DNA of 53,729 nucleotides from Archangium violaceum Cb vi76 (GTDB taxonomy: Bacteria; Myxococcota; Myxococcia; Myxococcales; Myxococcaceae): contig NZ_JPMI01000076.1 in NCBI RefSeq assembly GCF_000733295.1, forward strand, positions 3-53,731, given 5' to 3'. A model generated the notes under the pieces. The model was not told the DNA's origin. It saw only the letters and a program-made list of their open reading frames with translations, and did not search any database. Positions 33,204 to 42,366 of the stretch are shown here, in pieces (position 1 is the first letter of the stretch; each line of letters starts with the position of its first letter). The position numbers and the translations under genes are program-made.

Positions 33204-33317
33204 GATGGAATACCTCCGAACCTAAACGGTCATGACGTGCCCGCCCGGCGGCAAGGAAGCGGCCGGGTCAGGCTGGAGGGCGGGCGGGCGGTGCGGCGGT
33301 CGTGCCCCCGCCGGCTC

Positions 33318-34598
33318 TCAGCGAGCCAGGGCGGGGGCGGCGGTTGACTCGGCGGGGGCGGGCTCCGGCTCCGCCACGGGGGCGGCGATGCCCTCGGGGA
33401 GGAACTTGAGGAGCACGAGCGCCGGCAGGGCGAGCACCACCGTGAGGCCGAAGAAGCCGGCCCAGCCCATGCCCTCGGCGAGGAAGCCGGAGGTGGCGGT
33501 GAGCATGCGGCCACCGAAGTTGGCCAGCGCGGACAGCAGCGCGAACTGGGTGGCGCTGAAGCGCTTGTTGCACAGCGACATGGTGAAGGCGCCGAAGGCC
33601 GTGGTGGCCATGCCGCCGCACACGTTGTCCGTGCAGATGGCCACCGCCAGCATGAGGTGGTTCTTGCCGATCAACGCGAGCGCCAGGAAGGTCAGGTTGG
33701 TGAGGGCCTGGAGCGCGCCGAAGATGAAGAGGCTGCGCCGCGTGCCCAGCTTCGCGAGCAACGCGCCGCCGAAGAGCGCGCCCACGATGGTGGCCGCCAT
33801 GCCCACGCCCTTGCTGATGGTGCCGACCTCCAGGTTGGAGAAGCCCAGCTTGAGGAAGAAGGGCGTGGTCATGCCACCGGCCACGGCATCGCCCAGCTTG
33901 TAGAGGAGCAGGAAGAGCAGGGCGAGCAGGGCGCCATCGCGGCGGAAGTAGTCGACGAAGGGGACGACGGCGGCCTCGGTGAGGGTGCGCGGCGGGCGCT
34001 GTCCCTGGGGCTCGGCGGCGAGCACCGTGGCCACCACGCCCACCAGCATGAACGAGGCCATGATCCAATACGTCTGGGACCAGCCGATGAACTGCGAGAG
34101 GCTGAGGGCCAGGGCCCCGGAGGCGATCATCCCGAAGCGGTAGCCCATGACGAAGGTGGCGACGCCGAAGCCGCGCTCGGCCTCGGAGAGGGTGTCGGTG
34201 CGCCACGCGTCGGAGACGACGTCCTGGCTGGCGGAGAGGAAGGACACCAGCAGGGCGAGGCTCGCCATGGTGAAGGGCTCGTCCTTGGGATTGACGAAGC
34301 CCATGGCGGCGATGGCGCCCATGAGGCCCAGCTGCGTGAGCATCATCCACCCGCGGCGCCGGCCCAGGAAGGGCAGGGCGAAGCGGTCCATCAGCGGCGC
34401 CCAGATGAACTTGAAGGTGTAGGGCGAGGAGACGAGGGTGAAGATGCCAATCGTCTTGAGATTGACGCCCTCGTTGGTCATCCACGCGGAGAGGGTGCCA
34501 CCCACGAGGAGCAGGGGCAGACCGGAGGCGAAGCCGAGCGCCACGAGGAGCCAGGCACGCGGGCTGCGGAGGACCTGGAAGATGGAGGGCTTGGACAT
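33318..34598 (-). CDS. AmpG-like MFS permease
   Basis: 426 residues with about 12 or more membrane helices. The start FASGLPLLLVGGTLSAWMTN and the loop KFIWAPLMDRF, then LVSFLSASQDVVSDAWRTD, are the hallmark segments of AmpG, which imports anhydro-muropeptides from peptidoglycan turnover. In some bacteria AmpG relatives only scavenge or signal. ATG 34598 chosen over GTG 34610. The last 20 residues are Ala/Pro/Glu-rich. No ampD or ampR gene is adjacent, so recycling enzymes must be elsewhere. Confidence 0.88.
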   Translation of the reverse strand: MSKPSIFQVLRSPRAWLLVALGFASGLPLLLVGGTLSAWMTNEGVNLKTIGIFTLVSSPYTFKFIWAPLMDRFALPFLGRRRGWMMLTQLGLMGAIAAMGFVNPKDEPFTMASLALLVSFLSASQDVVSDAWRTDTLSEAERGFGVATFVMGYRFGMIASGALALSLSQFIGWSQTYWIMASFMLVGVVATVLAAEPQGQRPPRTLTEAAVVPFVDYFRRDGALLALLFLLLYKLGDAVAGGMTTPFFLKLGFSNLEVGTISKGVGMAATIVGALFGGALLAKLGTRRSLFIFGALQALTNLTFLALALIGKNHLMLAVAICTDNVCGGMATTAFGAFTMSLCNKRFSATQFALLSALANFGGRMLTATSGFLAEGMGWAGFFGLTVVLALPALVLLKFLPEGIAAPVAEPEPAPAESTAAPALAR

Positions 34599-34832
34599 GG
34601 GCAGGGGCACACAATACCGGTCCCCGAGCGGATTCCATCCTTTGTGTCGGGGCTCCAGCCGGGACAGTGTCCGCCCGGCTGCTGTCCGAGCCCACGGGTG
34701 TCATCCGCCGGGCGCTCGGGGCCCTCGCCCGCCCGGCCGCACGGGAGCCGGAGGCTGGAGGGCCCCGCTCATGGCTCGCGTCCGCCTGGGAGGTGGCGTA
34801 TAGGGGCGCCTCCCTTCCCCAGGAGATACCCC

Positions 34833-35450
34833 ATGAAGCTCTACGAGCACCCCTTCTCCAGTGCCGCTTTCAAGTGCCGCGCCGTCGTCCACGAGCTCGG
34901 CCTGCCCGTCACCCTCGTCACCGTGGACCTGATGAAGGGCGAGCACAAGTCGCCCGAGTTCCTCGCGAAGAACCCCAACGGCAAGGTGCCCACGCTCGTC
35001 GATGACGACGGCTTCTGTGTCTGGGAGTCCAACGCCATCCTCTGTTACCTGGCCGCGAAGAAGCCCGAGAGCGGGCTGCTGCCCACCGACGCGCGCGGCA
35101 TGGCCCAGGTGCAGCAGTGGCTCCAGTGGCAGGCCACCACCTTCGCCCCTTCCACCGGAGAGGTGATGAGCGAGACCGTCTACGTGAAGCTCTTCAACCG
35201 CGCCAAGGACGAGGCGAAGTACGCCGCCGGCCTGGAGAAGGTCCGCCGCGACCTCGCCCTGCTGGAGAAGACGCTCACGGGCAGGGAGTTCCTCTGCGGC
35301 AAGCTGACGCTCGCGGACTTCTCCATCGTGTCCGGCTTGTTCCTGCGGACCCCCATGGGCGTGGACCTCGAGGCCTTCCCGAACGTGAAGGCCTGGGTCA
35401 ATCGCATGGAGTCCCGCGAGAGCGTCCGCAAGTCCCTGCCCCCCCTGTAG
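34833..35450 (+). CDS. Glutathione S-transferase
   Basis: 205 residues, the normal length. The N-terminal thioredoxin-like domain reads MKLYEHPFSSAAFKCRAVV, then NPNGKVPTLVDDDGFCVWESNAIL, the cis-Pro and Glu-Ser glutathione-binding residues. The C-terminal helical domain ends LTLADFSIVSGLF (N-capping Asp) and VKAWVNRM. Resembles phi/theta-like bacterial enzymes. AGGAG is 9 bases upstream of ATG 34833. It probably detoxifies electrophiles. No partner gene adjacent. Confidence 0.92.
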   Translation: MKLYEHPFSSAAFKCRAVVHELGLPVTLVTVDLMKGEHKSPEFLAKNPNGKVPTLVDDDGFCVWESNAILCYLAAKKPESGLLPTDARGMAQVQQWLQWQATTFAPSTGEVMSETVYVKLFNRAKDEAKYAAGLEKVRRDLALLEKTLTGREFLCGKLTLADFSIVSGLFLRTPMGVDLEAFPNVKAWVNRMESRESVRKSLPPL

Positions 35451-35458
35451 GGCCCTCG

Positions 35459-36088
35459 TTACCAGCCCCGGCGCGAATCGCGGCGGTCGTCGCGACGGTC
35501 CTCGCGGCGCTCCCGGTGGTCCTCGCGCAGCTCCTGCTTCGTCTGCTGCACCTCCTGCCGGGCAATCTGGACGAGCTGCACGATGAGGTTGCGCTGGCGC
35601 TGCAGGTCCGAGTAGTTGCGGTTGCCCATCACCCAGTTCAACTCCCGGGCGATCGCCATCCGCGTCTGGAGCGTGGCCGCCTCGACGCGCGCGTCCCTCA
35701 CGTCGTCCCGGCGGTCGCGCCGGTCATCCGCCCCGCCCCGGCCCCAGTTGCGGTCCCGGCGCACCTCGCGGTTGCTCCGGTGCATCTCGCGCTTGTCCTT
35801 CTCCAGCTCCATGCGGCTCTCGGCCAGCTCCTTGCGCAGCAGCTCGCGCAGCCGGCCTTCCACCGCCGTCATCTCGCGCTCGTCCTGCCGCGACCAGGCC
35901 TGGTCGAAGCGCGCCAGCACGTTCTCCAGCTCGGCCACGTCACGGCGGTCGTCCCGGAGCTCCCGTTTGTCCGTGCGGACCTCGTGGCGGTTCTGGGCAC
36001 GTTCGCCCCGGTTGTTGCCCCACTGCTGGGCCTGTGCGCTGCCGGCGAGAAGGAGGGAGGCGAGAAGCGCGGAAGAGATACGGTTCAT
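35459..36088 (-). CDS. Exported Arg/Asp-rich protein of unknown function
   Basis: 209 residues. A clean signal peptide (MNRISSALLASLLLAGSAQA, cleavage after AQA) precedes a highly charged helical protein dominated by Arg, Asp and Glu (RTDKRELRDDRRDVAEL, REVRRDRNWGRGG, EDRRDDRRDSRRGW). It is likely periplasmic. No catalytic motif. A second ATG at 36097 adds three residues. It is convergent with the glutathione transferase gene (8-base gap). Confidence 0.75.
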   Translation of the reverse strand: MNRISSALLASLLLAGSAQAQQWGNNRGERAQNRHEVRTDKRELRDDRRDVAELENVLARFDQAWSRQDEREMTAVEGRLRELLRKELAESRMELEKDKREMHRSNREVRRDRNWGRGGADDRRDRRDDVRDARVEAATLQTRMAIARELNWVMGNRNYSDLQRQRNLIVQLVQIARQEVQQTKQELREDHRERREDRRDDRRDSRRGW

Positions 36089-36214
36089 GGTGTTCATCCT
36101 TGGGTTTGTTGGGGTCGTTTTCGTCGACACCGCTTCAGACGGGGGCACGCGGGATTTATTCGAGCCGGATTGCCCTCGGATTCCAGGGACTCCGGGTGGA
36201 TGTAGGATGAGGCC

Positions 36215-37249
36215 ATGCGTTTCCTGTACGCCGTGATGCTGTTGTTCATCCTCGCCGCGACGGCGCTCGTGCTGGCGTTCGATGGGAAGATCCTCCACGG
36301 CATCGCGCGTCAGGGCCTCGCGGCGTTCCATCCGAGCGCTCCCGGCACCATCACGCGCAGTCGGGTGGTGGAACACCGGGACAGCGACGGTTCCACCTAC
36401 GGCTTCGAGGTGCGCTACGCCTACGAGGCCGGGGGGCGGGCGTACGAGGGCTCCCAGTACCGCTACGGCGCGTGGCGTTCCTCGAACAAGCGCGTGGCGG
36501 AGGACCTGGCGCGGCGCTTTCCCGTGGGGGCCATCGTGCCGGTGTTCCACGACCCGGAGTCTCCGGGGGACGCGGTGCTCGTCACTGGCATACAGGGGGT
36601 GGATCTCTTCCTGCTGCTGTTCATGAACCCGTTCAACCTGGTGATGCTCGTGGGATTGCGGGGGGTGTTGGGCCTCCTGCTTGGCGGGGATGAGGAGCGG
36701 TTGGGGGTGTTCATGCGCGCTGGCCGCGTGCACGTGCGGTTGGAGGGAGTGAGCGCGCTGGCCGTGGGAGTCATGGCCCTGGGTGGTTCATCCTTCCTGT
36801 CGATCTTCGTGGTGGGGTTCGTGACGGGGTTCGAGCCGCCGCTGGCCGTCGCGGTGCTCACCTGGGGGGCGGTTCTCACCACGGGCGTGGTCTTCGCGAG
36901 GAGGCAACGCGCGAAGCTGGACTCGGGCGACTGCGACCTGATTCTCGATGAGACGAACCGGCGGCTCTCGTTGCCGGTGGGAGCCGGCCGGGAGGCGCGG
37001 CTCGACGTGCCGTGGAGCCAGGTGACGTCCGTCGTCCTCGAGGAGCGCACCGAGAAGGACAACGAGGGGGACCTGGTGACGCGCTGGTGCCCCACGCTCG
37101 TGCTCGCCGCTCCCCACGGGGGCAAGCGGAACGAGACCCTCGTGGAGTGGAGCGATGAGCACAAGGCCGCGGTCCTGGTGAAGTGGCTGAAGTCGCGGTT
37201 GCCTCACGCCCAGGGTGTCGAGAAGGGGCGGTTGTCCGTACCCGGTTGA
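36215..37249 (+). CDS. DUF3592-type membrane protein
   Basis: 344 residues. Helix 1 at about 3-22, then a DUF3592-like domain (about 43-125, PGTITRSRVVEHRDSDGSTY, EGSQYRYG), a helix pair near 128-150 and two more helices around 172-220. The C-terminal third is a soluble beta-rich domain (LILDETNRRLSLPVGAGRE, VPWSQVTSVVLEE) like a PH-type or phospholipid-binding fold. Role unknown; inner membrane. Divergent from the Arg/Asp-rich gene. Confidence 0.78.
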   Translation: MRFLYAVMLLFILAATALVLAFDGKILHGIARQGLAAFHPSAPGTITRSRVVEHRDSDGSTYGFEVRYAYEAGGRAYEGSQYRYGAWRSSNKRVAEDLARRFPVGAIVPVFHDPESPGDAVLVTGIQGVDLFLLLFMNPFNLVMLVGLRGVLGLLLGGDEERLGVFMRAGRVHVRLEGVSALAVGVMALGGSSFLSIFVVGFVTGFEPPLAVAVLTWGAVLTTGVVFARRQRAKLDSGDCDLILDETNRRLSLPVGAGREARLDVPWSQVTSVVLEERTEKDNEGDLVTRWCPTLVLAAPHGGKRNETLVEWSDEHKAAVLVKWLKSRLPHAQGVEKGRLSVPG

Positions 37250-37419
37250 TGGTGCTCGCCTGACTGGGGGCTCCCTCAAGTCCCAGGACTGTCGTGGGGC
37301 ACGGATGTCCAGAACAGGGACGACGGCCTTTGCTCATCAGGTGCACGGTGGTGGAATGCCGTGTAAGCAGAGAGAGGATGCCCCTGGGCTGCACCCGGAG
37401 CATGGAACGAGGGTGACGT

Positions 37420-38760
37420 ATGTATATCCGGAAGATCATGCTGGAGAACATCCGCGGCTTCGGCGAGGGCGAGCGCCGCGTGGAGTTGGACCTGCGGAGA
37501 CCGGATGGCAGCTACGCGGGGTGGACAGTGGTCGCCGGGCGCAATGGCTCGGGGAAGTCCACTTTGCTCAGGAGCATCGCCATGGCCGCCGCAGGGATGG
37601 ATGCTCCCCTGATGTTCCAGCAGACTCCATCGAGTTGGATGAGACGGGGTTCCAGGAGTGCTCACGCCGCCGCGACCCTGGTCGTGGATGAGCAGGTGGA
37701 CTCCTGGGACGCTCAAGAGTTGGGCGCTCCCCAGAAGGAGTTCGTCGCGGAACTCAAACTTCAGAGCAGGGAGTCCTCGATGGGCTCTTCCGTGGTCACG
37801 CAGACGACTTGGGACACGAGCAGGAAGACCAGGCCCAAGGACGCATGGGTCTGGCTGATGGGACGAGGCTGGTTCATGGCTGGTTACGGTGCCCACCGGC
37901 GACTGACACAACGCCTTGCTACGGCGCAGCAGGTCATCGGCTCACCCAGATTGACACGGATCGCGGGGCTCTTCCGGGGCGAACTCGACCTCGCGGAGAG
38001 CGTCGAGTGGCTCCAGGCTCTCCACTACCTGTCTCTCAACGGGAAACCTCAGGCCGGGCAACTGCTCGAGGAGGTCAAGAAGCTGCTCAATGAGGGGCTC
38101 CTCCCGGACTCGGTCGAGATTGTGGATGTGAATCCCGACGGGCTCTGGGTGAGGCAGAGGGGCATGGAACTGTCGTTGTGGGAGATGAGTGACGGTTATC
38201 GGACCGTGACTGCCCTGGTGACGGATCTGATCCGAGTGCTGTTCGAGGCCTATCCGGATTTCCGGTTGGAGCAGGACCGGGGGCTGTGGAGGGTTCCCTA
38301 TCCAGGTGTCGTCCTCGTGGATGAGCTCGAGCAGCATCTCCATCCCTCCTGGCAGAAGGAGATCGGTTTCTGGCTCAAGGAGCACTTCCCCCGCATCCAG
38401 TTCATCGTCACCACGCATAGCCCGTTCGTCTGTCAGGCTGCGGACCCCAACGGGCTCATTCGCCTCCCAGGGGGAGAGGAGGCAGGTGGTGCCGCCCACG
38501 TCTCCGAACAGGTCTACCGCACTGTCGTGAATGGCACCGTGGACGAGGCCGTGCTCACCGAACTGTTCGGGCTGGAGCACGCCTATTCGAAGGAGTCGGA
38601 GCGGATCCGCGATCGGGTCGCGCGACTCGAGGCGCGGCTGCTACGAGACAGCCTCAGCCCACGGGAGCGGGAGGAGTTGGATGTCCTTGTGGCAAAGCTC
38701 CCGGACACGAACAGCGAGTTCGTGGAGCGGACCCTCCGCAAGTACGAGCATCACGAATGA
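37420..38760 (+). CDS. ptuA: Septu-like AAA ATPase (PtuA-type)
   Basis: 446 residues, ABC/SMC-like ATPase without membrane segments. Walker A is GRNGSGKST (40-48), the signature-like stretch LWEMSDGYR (253-261), Walker B VVLVDE (297-302) followed by QHLHPSW, and the switch TTHSPF (331-336). A coiled-coil C-terminal region runs 390-425. The gene overlaps the next by 4 bases (ATGA), and that partner is an HNH protein of the PtuB type. Together these make a Septu anti-phage module, in which the ATPase restrains or activates a nuclease on infection. No reverse transcriptase (as in retron-Septu) is present. Confidence 0.78.
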   Translation: MYIRKIMLENIRGFGEGERRVELDLRRPDGSYAGWTVVAGRNGSGKSTLLRSIAMAAAGMDAPLMFQQTPSSWMRRGSRSAHAAATLVVDEQVDSWDAQELGAPQKEFVAELKLQSRESSMGSSVVTQTTWDTSRKTRPKDAWVWLMGRGWFMAGYGAHRRLTQRLATAQQVIGSPRLTRIAGLFRGELDLAESVEWLQALHYLSLNGKPQAGQLLEEVKKLLNEGLLPDSVEIVDVNPDGLWVRQRGMELSLWEMSDGYRTVTALVTDLIRVLFEAYPDFRLEQDRGLWRVPYPGVVLVDELEQHLHPSWQKEIGFWLKEHFPRIQFIVTTHSPFVCQAADPNGLIRLPGGEEAGGAAHVSEQVYRTVVNGTVDEAVLTELFGLEHAYSKESERIRDRVARLEARLLRDSLSPREREELDVLVAKLPDTNSEFVERTLRKYEHHE

Positions 38761-39500
38761 GGAAGCTGGAGAGAACAGACCTCAGCCTGTACACCCTGGC
38801 ACTGCTGGCGAAGCGGACGGAGGAAATTGCCGCCGCCGAGGAGCCAGGGGCCGAGGCACGGCGTCTCTGGGAGCGGAAGGACAAAGCCGCCTCCAAGGAG
38901 ATTCGCGACACGCTCCGTGCCATGGCCTCGGGCCGGGAGCGCTGCATGTATTGCGAGGACAGCGCGGCCAAGGACATCGAGCACTTCTGGCCCAAGGCGC
39001 GTTATCCCCTACGCACCTTTGATTGGTTCAACTATCTGCTGGCATGTGGTGACTGTAACAGCAATCACAAGCGGACCCGGTTTCCGCTGGACGAGTCCGG
39101 GGCACCTTTGTTGATCGACCCCACCGTGGACGAGCCGACGGAGCACCTCGAATTGTCGCCCGTCACCGGGCGGCTCGCCGAGCTGACCCCCAAAGGGGCC
39201 GCGAGCATCGAGGTATTTGGGTTGAACAAGCGCGACTCCCTGGTTCGGGGGCGCCAAGCAGCATGGAGAGCCATCGGGCGGATGCTTCGGGACTACGATG
39301 AGTTCTGCACACAAGGTGACTGGAGGGGGGCACGTCAGGTCAAGGATGATGTGTGCCAGACCGGTTTCGCCAGTGTCTTCGTCTGGTTCATCCGGATCGC
39401 GACGGGACCCCATGCGGCACTCTACGTCCAGAGCGGATATCTGGACTCCCGGTGTCTGGCCATCTTGGAGAAGTACCCGGATATAAAAGGCTGGCTTTGA
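38757..39500 (+). CDS. ptuB: Septu-like HNH nuclease (PtuB-type)
   Basis: 247 residues. The nuclease region spans about 60-110: C63-M-Y-C66, D73-I-E-H76-F-W-P-K80, W90-F-N92, C97-G-D-C100-N101, H104-K105. The ordering C-x2-C, DxEHFxPK, WxN and CxxCN matches PtuB-type HNH proteins. N- and C-terminal parts are helical and have no other domain. The ATG overlaps the ATPase stop, so the subunits are made in a fixed ratio. The Cys pairs form a structural zinc site; H76 is the presumed catalytic His. Confidence 0.8.
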   Translation: MRKLERTDLSLYTLALLAKRTEEIAAAEEPGAEARRLWERKDKAASKEIRDTLRAMASGRERCMYCEDSAAKDIEHFWPKARYPLRTFDWFNYLLACGDCNSNHKRTRFPLDESGAPLLIDPTVDEPTEHLELSPVTGRLAELTPKGAASIEVFGLNKRDSLVRGRQAAWRAIGRMLRDYDEFCTQGDWRGARQVKDDVCQTGFASVFVWFIRIATGPHAALYVQSGYLDSRCLAILEKYPDIKGWL

Positions 39501-39521
39501 ATCATGAGGGGGGCGGCAGTC

Positions 39522-40808
39522 ATGGCGGAGTGTCTCCTCAACATCGATCTGGGTGAGCTGCCGGAAGAGGACGAGCGGCTCTACGCATCCGCGCAGGTGG
39601 CGAACATCGCCTGCGGCGGGCACGCGGGTGACGAGCGGTCCATGCGCCGGGCCCTGGAGGCCTGTGCCCGCCATGGGACCCGGGCCGGGGCGCACCCGTC
39701 CTTCGAGGACCGCGCGAACTTCGGCCGGCAGGAGCTCCAGGTGGCCCCGGAGGAGCTCCGCGCCCAGGTGGCCGCCCAGTGCGCCCGGTTGGTCGCCCTG
39801 GCCTCCGAGGTGGGCGTGCCCGTGCGCTATGCCAAACCCCACGGCGCCCTGTACCACGCCGCCAACCGCGACCCCGCGCTCGCCCGCGCCGTCGTGGAGG
39901 GCGTCGTCGAGGCGCTCGGCCCCGGCATCACCTTCCTCGGGCCTGGCTCCGGCGCGCTGCGCGAGGCCGCCCGGGCCGCGGGGCTATCCTATGCGCGCGA
40001 GGGCTTCGCGGACCGCGGTACCCGGCCCGATGGTTCCCTCATTCCGCGGGGGCAGCCGGGCGCGGTGCTGAGCGACCCCGTGGTGGCCCGGGAGAACGCG
40101 CTGCGGTTGGCGCTCGGTGGAACGGTGGACACACTGTGCGTGCACGGGGATTCGCCGGGCGCGGTGGACATGGCCCGCGAGGTGCGCGCGGTGCTGGAGG
40201 TGCTGGCCCTGCGCTCCGAGTCCCTCGGCGAGGGCGCGTTGCGGCTCGTCCTGCCCGCGCGGCTGGAGCGGCGCGCGGTGCTGGAGTCCTTGAAGGCCGA
40301 GCCCGGGGTGGTGGACGTCGTGGTGGGCGAGGAGCACGCGTGCGTGTACTTCGACCCGGTGGCGCCTCCCGAGGATCCCCGGCGGGTGCTGGGCCGGTTG
40401 GCGGTGGCGCCGGCGCTGAAGGAGGAGCCACCGCTCGTCACCGTGCGCGTGCGCTACGACGGGCCGGACCTGGAGGCGGTGGCCGAGCGCGTGGGCCTCT
40501 CGGTGGATGACGTGGCGCTGCTGCACGCCTCGCGCGAGTACACGGTGCGCAGCATGGGGTTCCTCCCCGGCTTCGCGTACCTGGGCGAGGTGGATGGGCG
40601 CATCGCCGTTCCCCGGCTGGCCACGCCGAGGCCCCGCGTGCCGGCCTTCTCGGTGGGGCTCGCCGGGCGCCGCACGGGCATCTACCCGTTCGCCTCGCCG
40701 GGCGGGTGGAACCTGATTGGCACCGCCGTGGACTTCACCGCCTTCCAGCCCGGCTCCGGTGCGCTGCTGCGCCTGGGGGACCGGCTCCTCTTCGAGCGGG
40801 TGGACTGA
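39522..40808 (+). CDS. pxpAB: Fused 5-oxoprolinase subunits PxpA-PxpB
   Basis: 428 residues containing two proteins that are normally separate. Residues 1 to about 225 are PxpA (LamB/YcsF): LNIDLGE, VANIACGGHAGD, GTRAGAHPSFEDRANFGR, KPHGALY, EGFADRGTRPDGSLIPRGQ. Residues about 228-428 are PxpB (KipI): RYDGPDLEAVAERVG, MGFLPGFAYLGEVD, GLAGRRTGIYPFASPGGWN. The complex turns 5-oxoproline plus ATP into glutamate. ATG 39522 has a GA-rich stretch upstream and is followed without a gap by pxpC. The fusion implies equal amounts of the two subunits. The NADLGE signature of PxpA is NIDLGE. Confidence 0.85.
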   Translation: MAECLLNIDLGELPEEDERLYASAQVANIACGGHAGDERSMRRALEACARHGTRAGAHPSFEDRANFGRQELQVAPEELRAQVAAQCARLVALASEVGVPVRYAKPHGALYHAANRDPALARAVVEGVVEALGPGITFLGPGSGALREAARAAGLSYAREGFADRGTRPDGSLIPRGQPGAVLSDPVVARENALRLALGGTVDTLCVHGDSPGAVDMAREVRAVLEVLALRSESLGEGALRLVLPARLERRAVLESLKAEPGVVDVVVGEEHACVYFDPVAPPEDPRRVLGRLAVAPALKEEPPLVTVRVRYDGPDLEAVAERVGLSVDDVALLHASREYTVRSMGFLPGFAYLGEVDGRIAVPRLATPRPRVPAFSVGLAGRRTGIYPFASPGGWNLIGTAVDFTAFQPGSGALLRLGDRLLFERVD

Positions 40809-41690
40809 ATGGACGCGTGGCTGGAGGTGCTCGGCGCCGGTGGGCTGGTGATGGTGCAGGACGCGGGCCGCATGGGCCTCATGCACCAGGGCGTGCCACC
40901 GGGAGGCGCGTTGGTGCCCGAGTGGCTGGCGGCGGCGAACCGCGCGGTGGGCAACGTGTGGAGCGCGGCGGCGCTGGAGTGTTACGGGCGCGTGGAGCTG
41001 CGGCTGCACGGGCGCGGCGCGTGGGTATCGGTGGGCGGCCAGGCCTTCCGGGTGGAGGCGGGGGGCCACTTCACCGTGCTGGCGCCCGAGGCGGGCGTGG
41101 TGCGTTACGCCGCGGTGGAGGGGGGGCTCGACGTGCCCGAGGTGCTCGGAGGCCGGGGCACGCTGCCGGTGGCCCGGTTGGGAGGACTCGAGGGCCGGGT
41201 GTTGAAGGGCGGGGATGTGCTGCCGCTCGGGGCGGGAGGTGGCGCGCGCGAGGCGCCGGGCCCGGAGCTGCCGCTGGAGTCCGAGGTACGTGTGGTGCTC
41301 GGGCCGGACCTGGGGCGCTTCGGCGCGGACGCGGTGGAGGTGTTGCTGGAGGGAGACTTCACCGTGTCTCCCACGAGCGACCGCGTGGGCATGCGGCTGC
41401 GAGGGCCGGCGCTGCCCCAGGCGGATGAGGGCTCGGGGCTCTCGGGGCCCATGGTGCGCGGTGCGCTCCAGGTGCCCGCCTCGGGCGAAATCATCGTGCT
41501 CGGGCCGGACCATCCCACCATGGGGGGCTACCCGGTGCTCGGCGTGGTCATTCGCGCGGACTGGGGCTGTCTGGCCGCTCGCCGGCCGGGCGCGCCCGTG
41601 CGGTTCCTCGCCGTGAGCGTGGAGGAGGCGCGTGAACTCTGGCGCCTGCATGCGCCGGTGTATGGTGCCGCGCCGGCTTCGTCCGGGTGA
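40809..41690 (+). CDS. pxpC: 5-oxoprolinase subunit PxpC (KipA-like)
   Basis: 293 residues, the usual length. LEVLGAGGLVMVQDAGRMG and HQGVPPGGALVPEWLAAANR at the N-terminus, GGLDVPEVLGGRGT in the middle and SDRVGMRLRGP ... ILGPDHPTMGGYPV at the end are the PxpC/biotin-dependent carboxylase-like signature stretches. It forms the active enzyme with PxpAB. The ATG directly follows the pxpAB stop (TGA ATG), so it is translationally coupled. Confidence 0.9.
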   Translation: MDAWLEVLGAGGLVMVQDAGRMGLMHQGVPPGGALVPEWLAAANRAVGNVWSAAALECYGRVELRLHGRGAWVSVGGQAFRVEAGGHFTVLAPEAGVVRYAAVEGGLDVPEVLGGRGTLPVARLGGLEGRVLKGGDVLPLGAGGGAREAPGPELPLESEVRVVLGPDLGRFGADAVEVLLEGDFTVSPTSDRVGMRLRGPALPQADEGSGLSGPMVRGALQVPASGEIIVLGPDHPTMGGYPVLGVVIRADWGCLAARRPGAPVRFLAVSVEEARELWRLHAPVYGAAPASSG

Positions 41691-41702
41691 AAAGGGGAGT
41701 GA

Positions 41703-42284
41703 ATGAAGCGCGTGTTGAAGCGTGTGGGGCTGGGGTTGGTGGGGCTCGTGGTGGTGTTGACGGTGGTGGGCCTGTTCCTGCCGAGGCAGTGGAAGGTGGA
41801 GCGTTCCATCGTCATCAACGCCTCGCCCGAGCACATCCACCCGCTCGTGAATGACCTCAAGGCCTGGCAGTCGTGGGCCGCGTGGACCAAGGACATGGAC
41901 CCCGAGGTGAAGAACGAGTACGGCGGTCCCGCCTCGGGCGTGGGGGCGTGGTGGGCGTGGCAGGGCCCGAAGATGGGGCTCGGGAAGATGACCATCACGA
42001 AGAGCGACGTGGCCTCGGGCGTGTGGGTGGACGAGATGATCGAGACGCGCGAGGAGGTGAACGCGCATGGCTCGCTCACGTGGACGCAGGAGGGTGGGGG
42101 GACGAAGGTGACGTGGGTGGACAGCGGCACGCTGCCTCCCGTCATGGGCGGCTACTTCGTCGGGATGATCAACGACATGCTCGGCGGCAACTTCGAGCAG
42201 GGCCTGAAGCACCTGAAGACCGAGGCGGAGAAGCGCCGGGCCGTGGAGCAGGAGGCCACGCAGGCCGCGCCCGCGGTGCCGTGA
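41703..42284 (+). CDS. Membrane-anchored SRPBCC protein
   Basis: 193 residues. One N-terminal helix (about 8-27, GLGLVGLVVVLTVVGLFLP) anchors a SRPBCC/START-like lipid-binding domain: ERSIVINASPEHIHPLVNDL, WAAWTKDMDPEV, GGGTKVTWVDSG. The last 25 residues are Ala/Glu-rich. It could bind small hydrophobic molecules. It starts 12 bases after pxpC and may share its transcript, but a link to 5-oxoproline is not apparent. Confidence 0.85.
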   Translation: MKRVLKRVGLGLVGLVVVLTVVGLFLPRQWKVERSIVINASPEHIHPLVNDLKAWQSWAAWTKDMDPEVKNEYGGPASGVGAWWAWQGPKMGLGKMTITKSDVASGVWVDEMIETREEVNAHGSLTWTQEGGGTKVTWVDSGTLPPVMGGYFVGMINDMLGGNFEQGLKHLKTEAEKRRAVEQEATQAAPAVP

Positions 42285-42366
42285 GCGGCTACTCGCGTAC
42301 GTAGCCGAGGCCGGTGCTGGTGACTTGCTTCGTCGGTGCCTACACTTCTGGTCAGGGCAGACGACC

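Noticed and set aside
37250-37419. Possible retron RNA or reverse transcriptase before the Septu-like genes
   Set aside because: There is no reverse transcriptase in either direction and no obvious long inverted repeat of a retron ncRNA.
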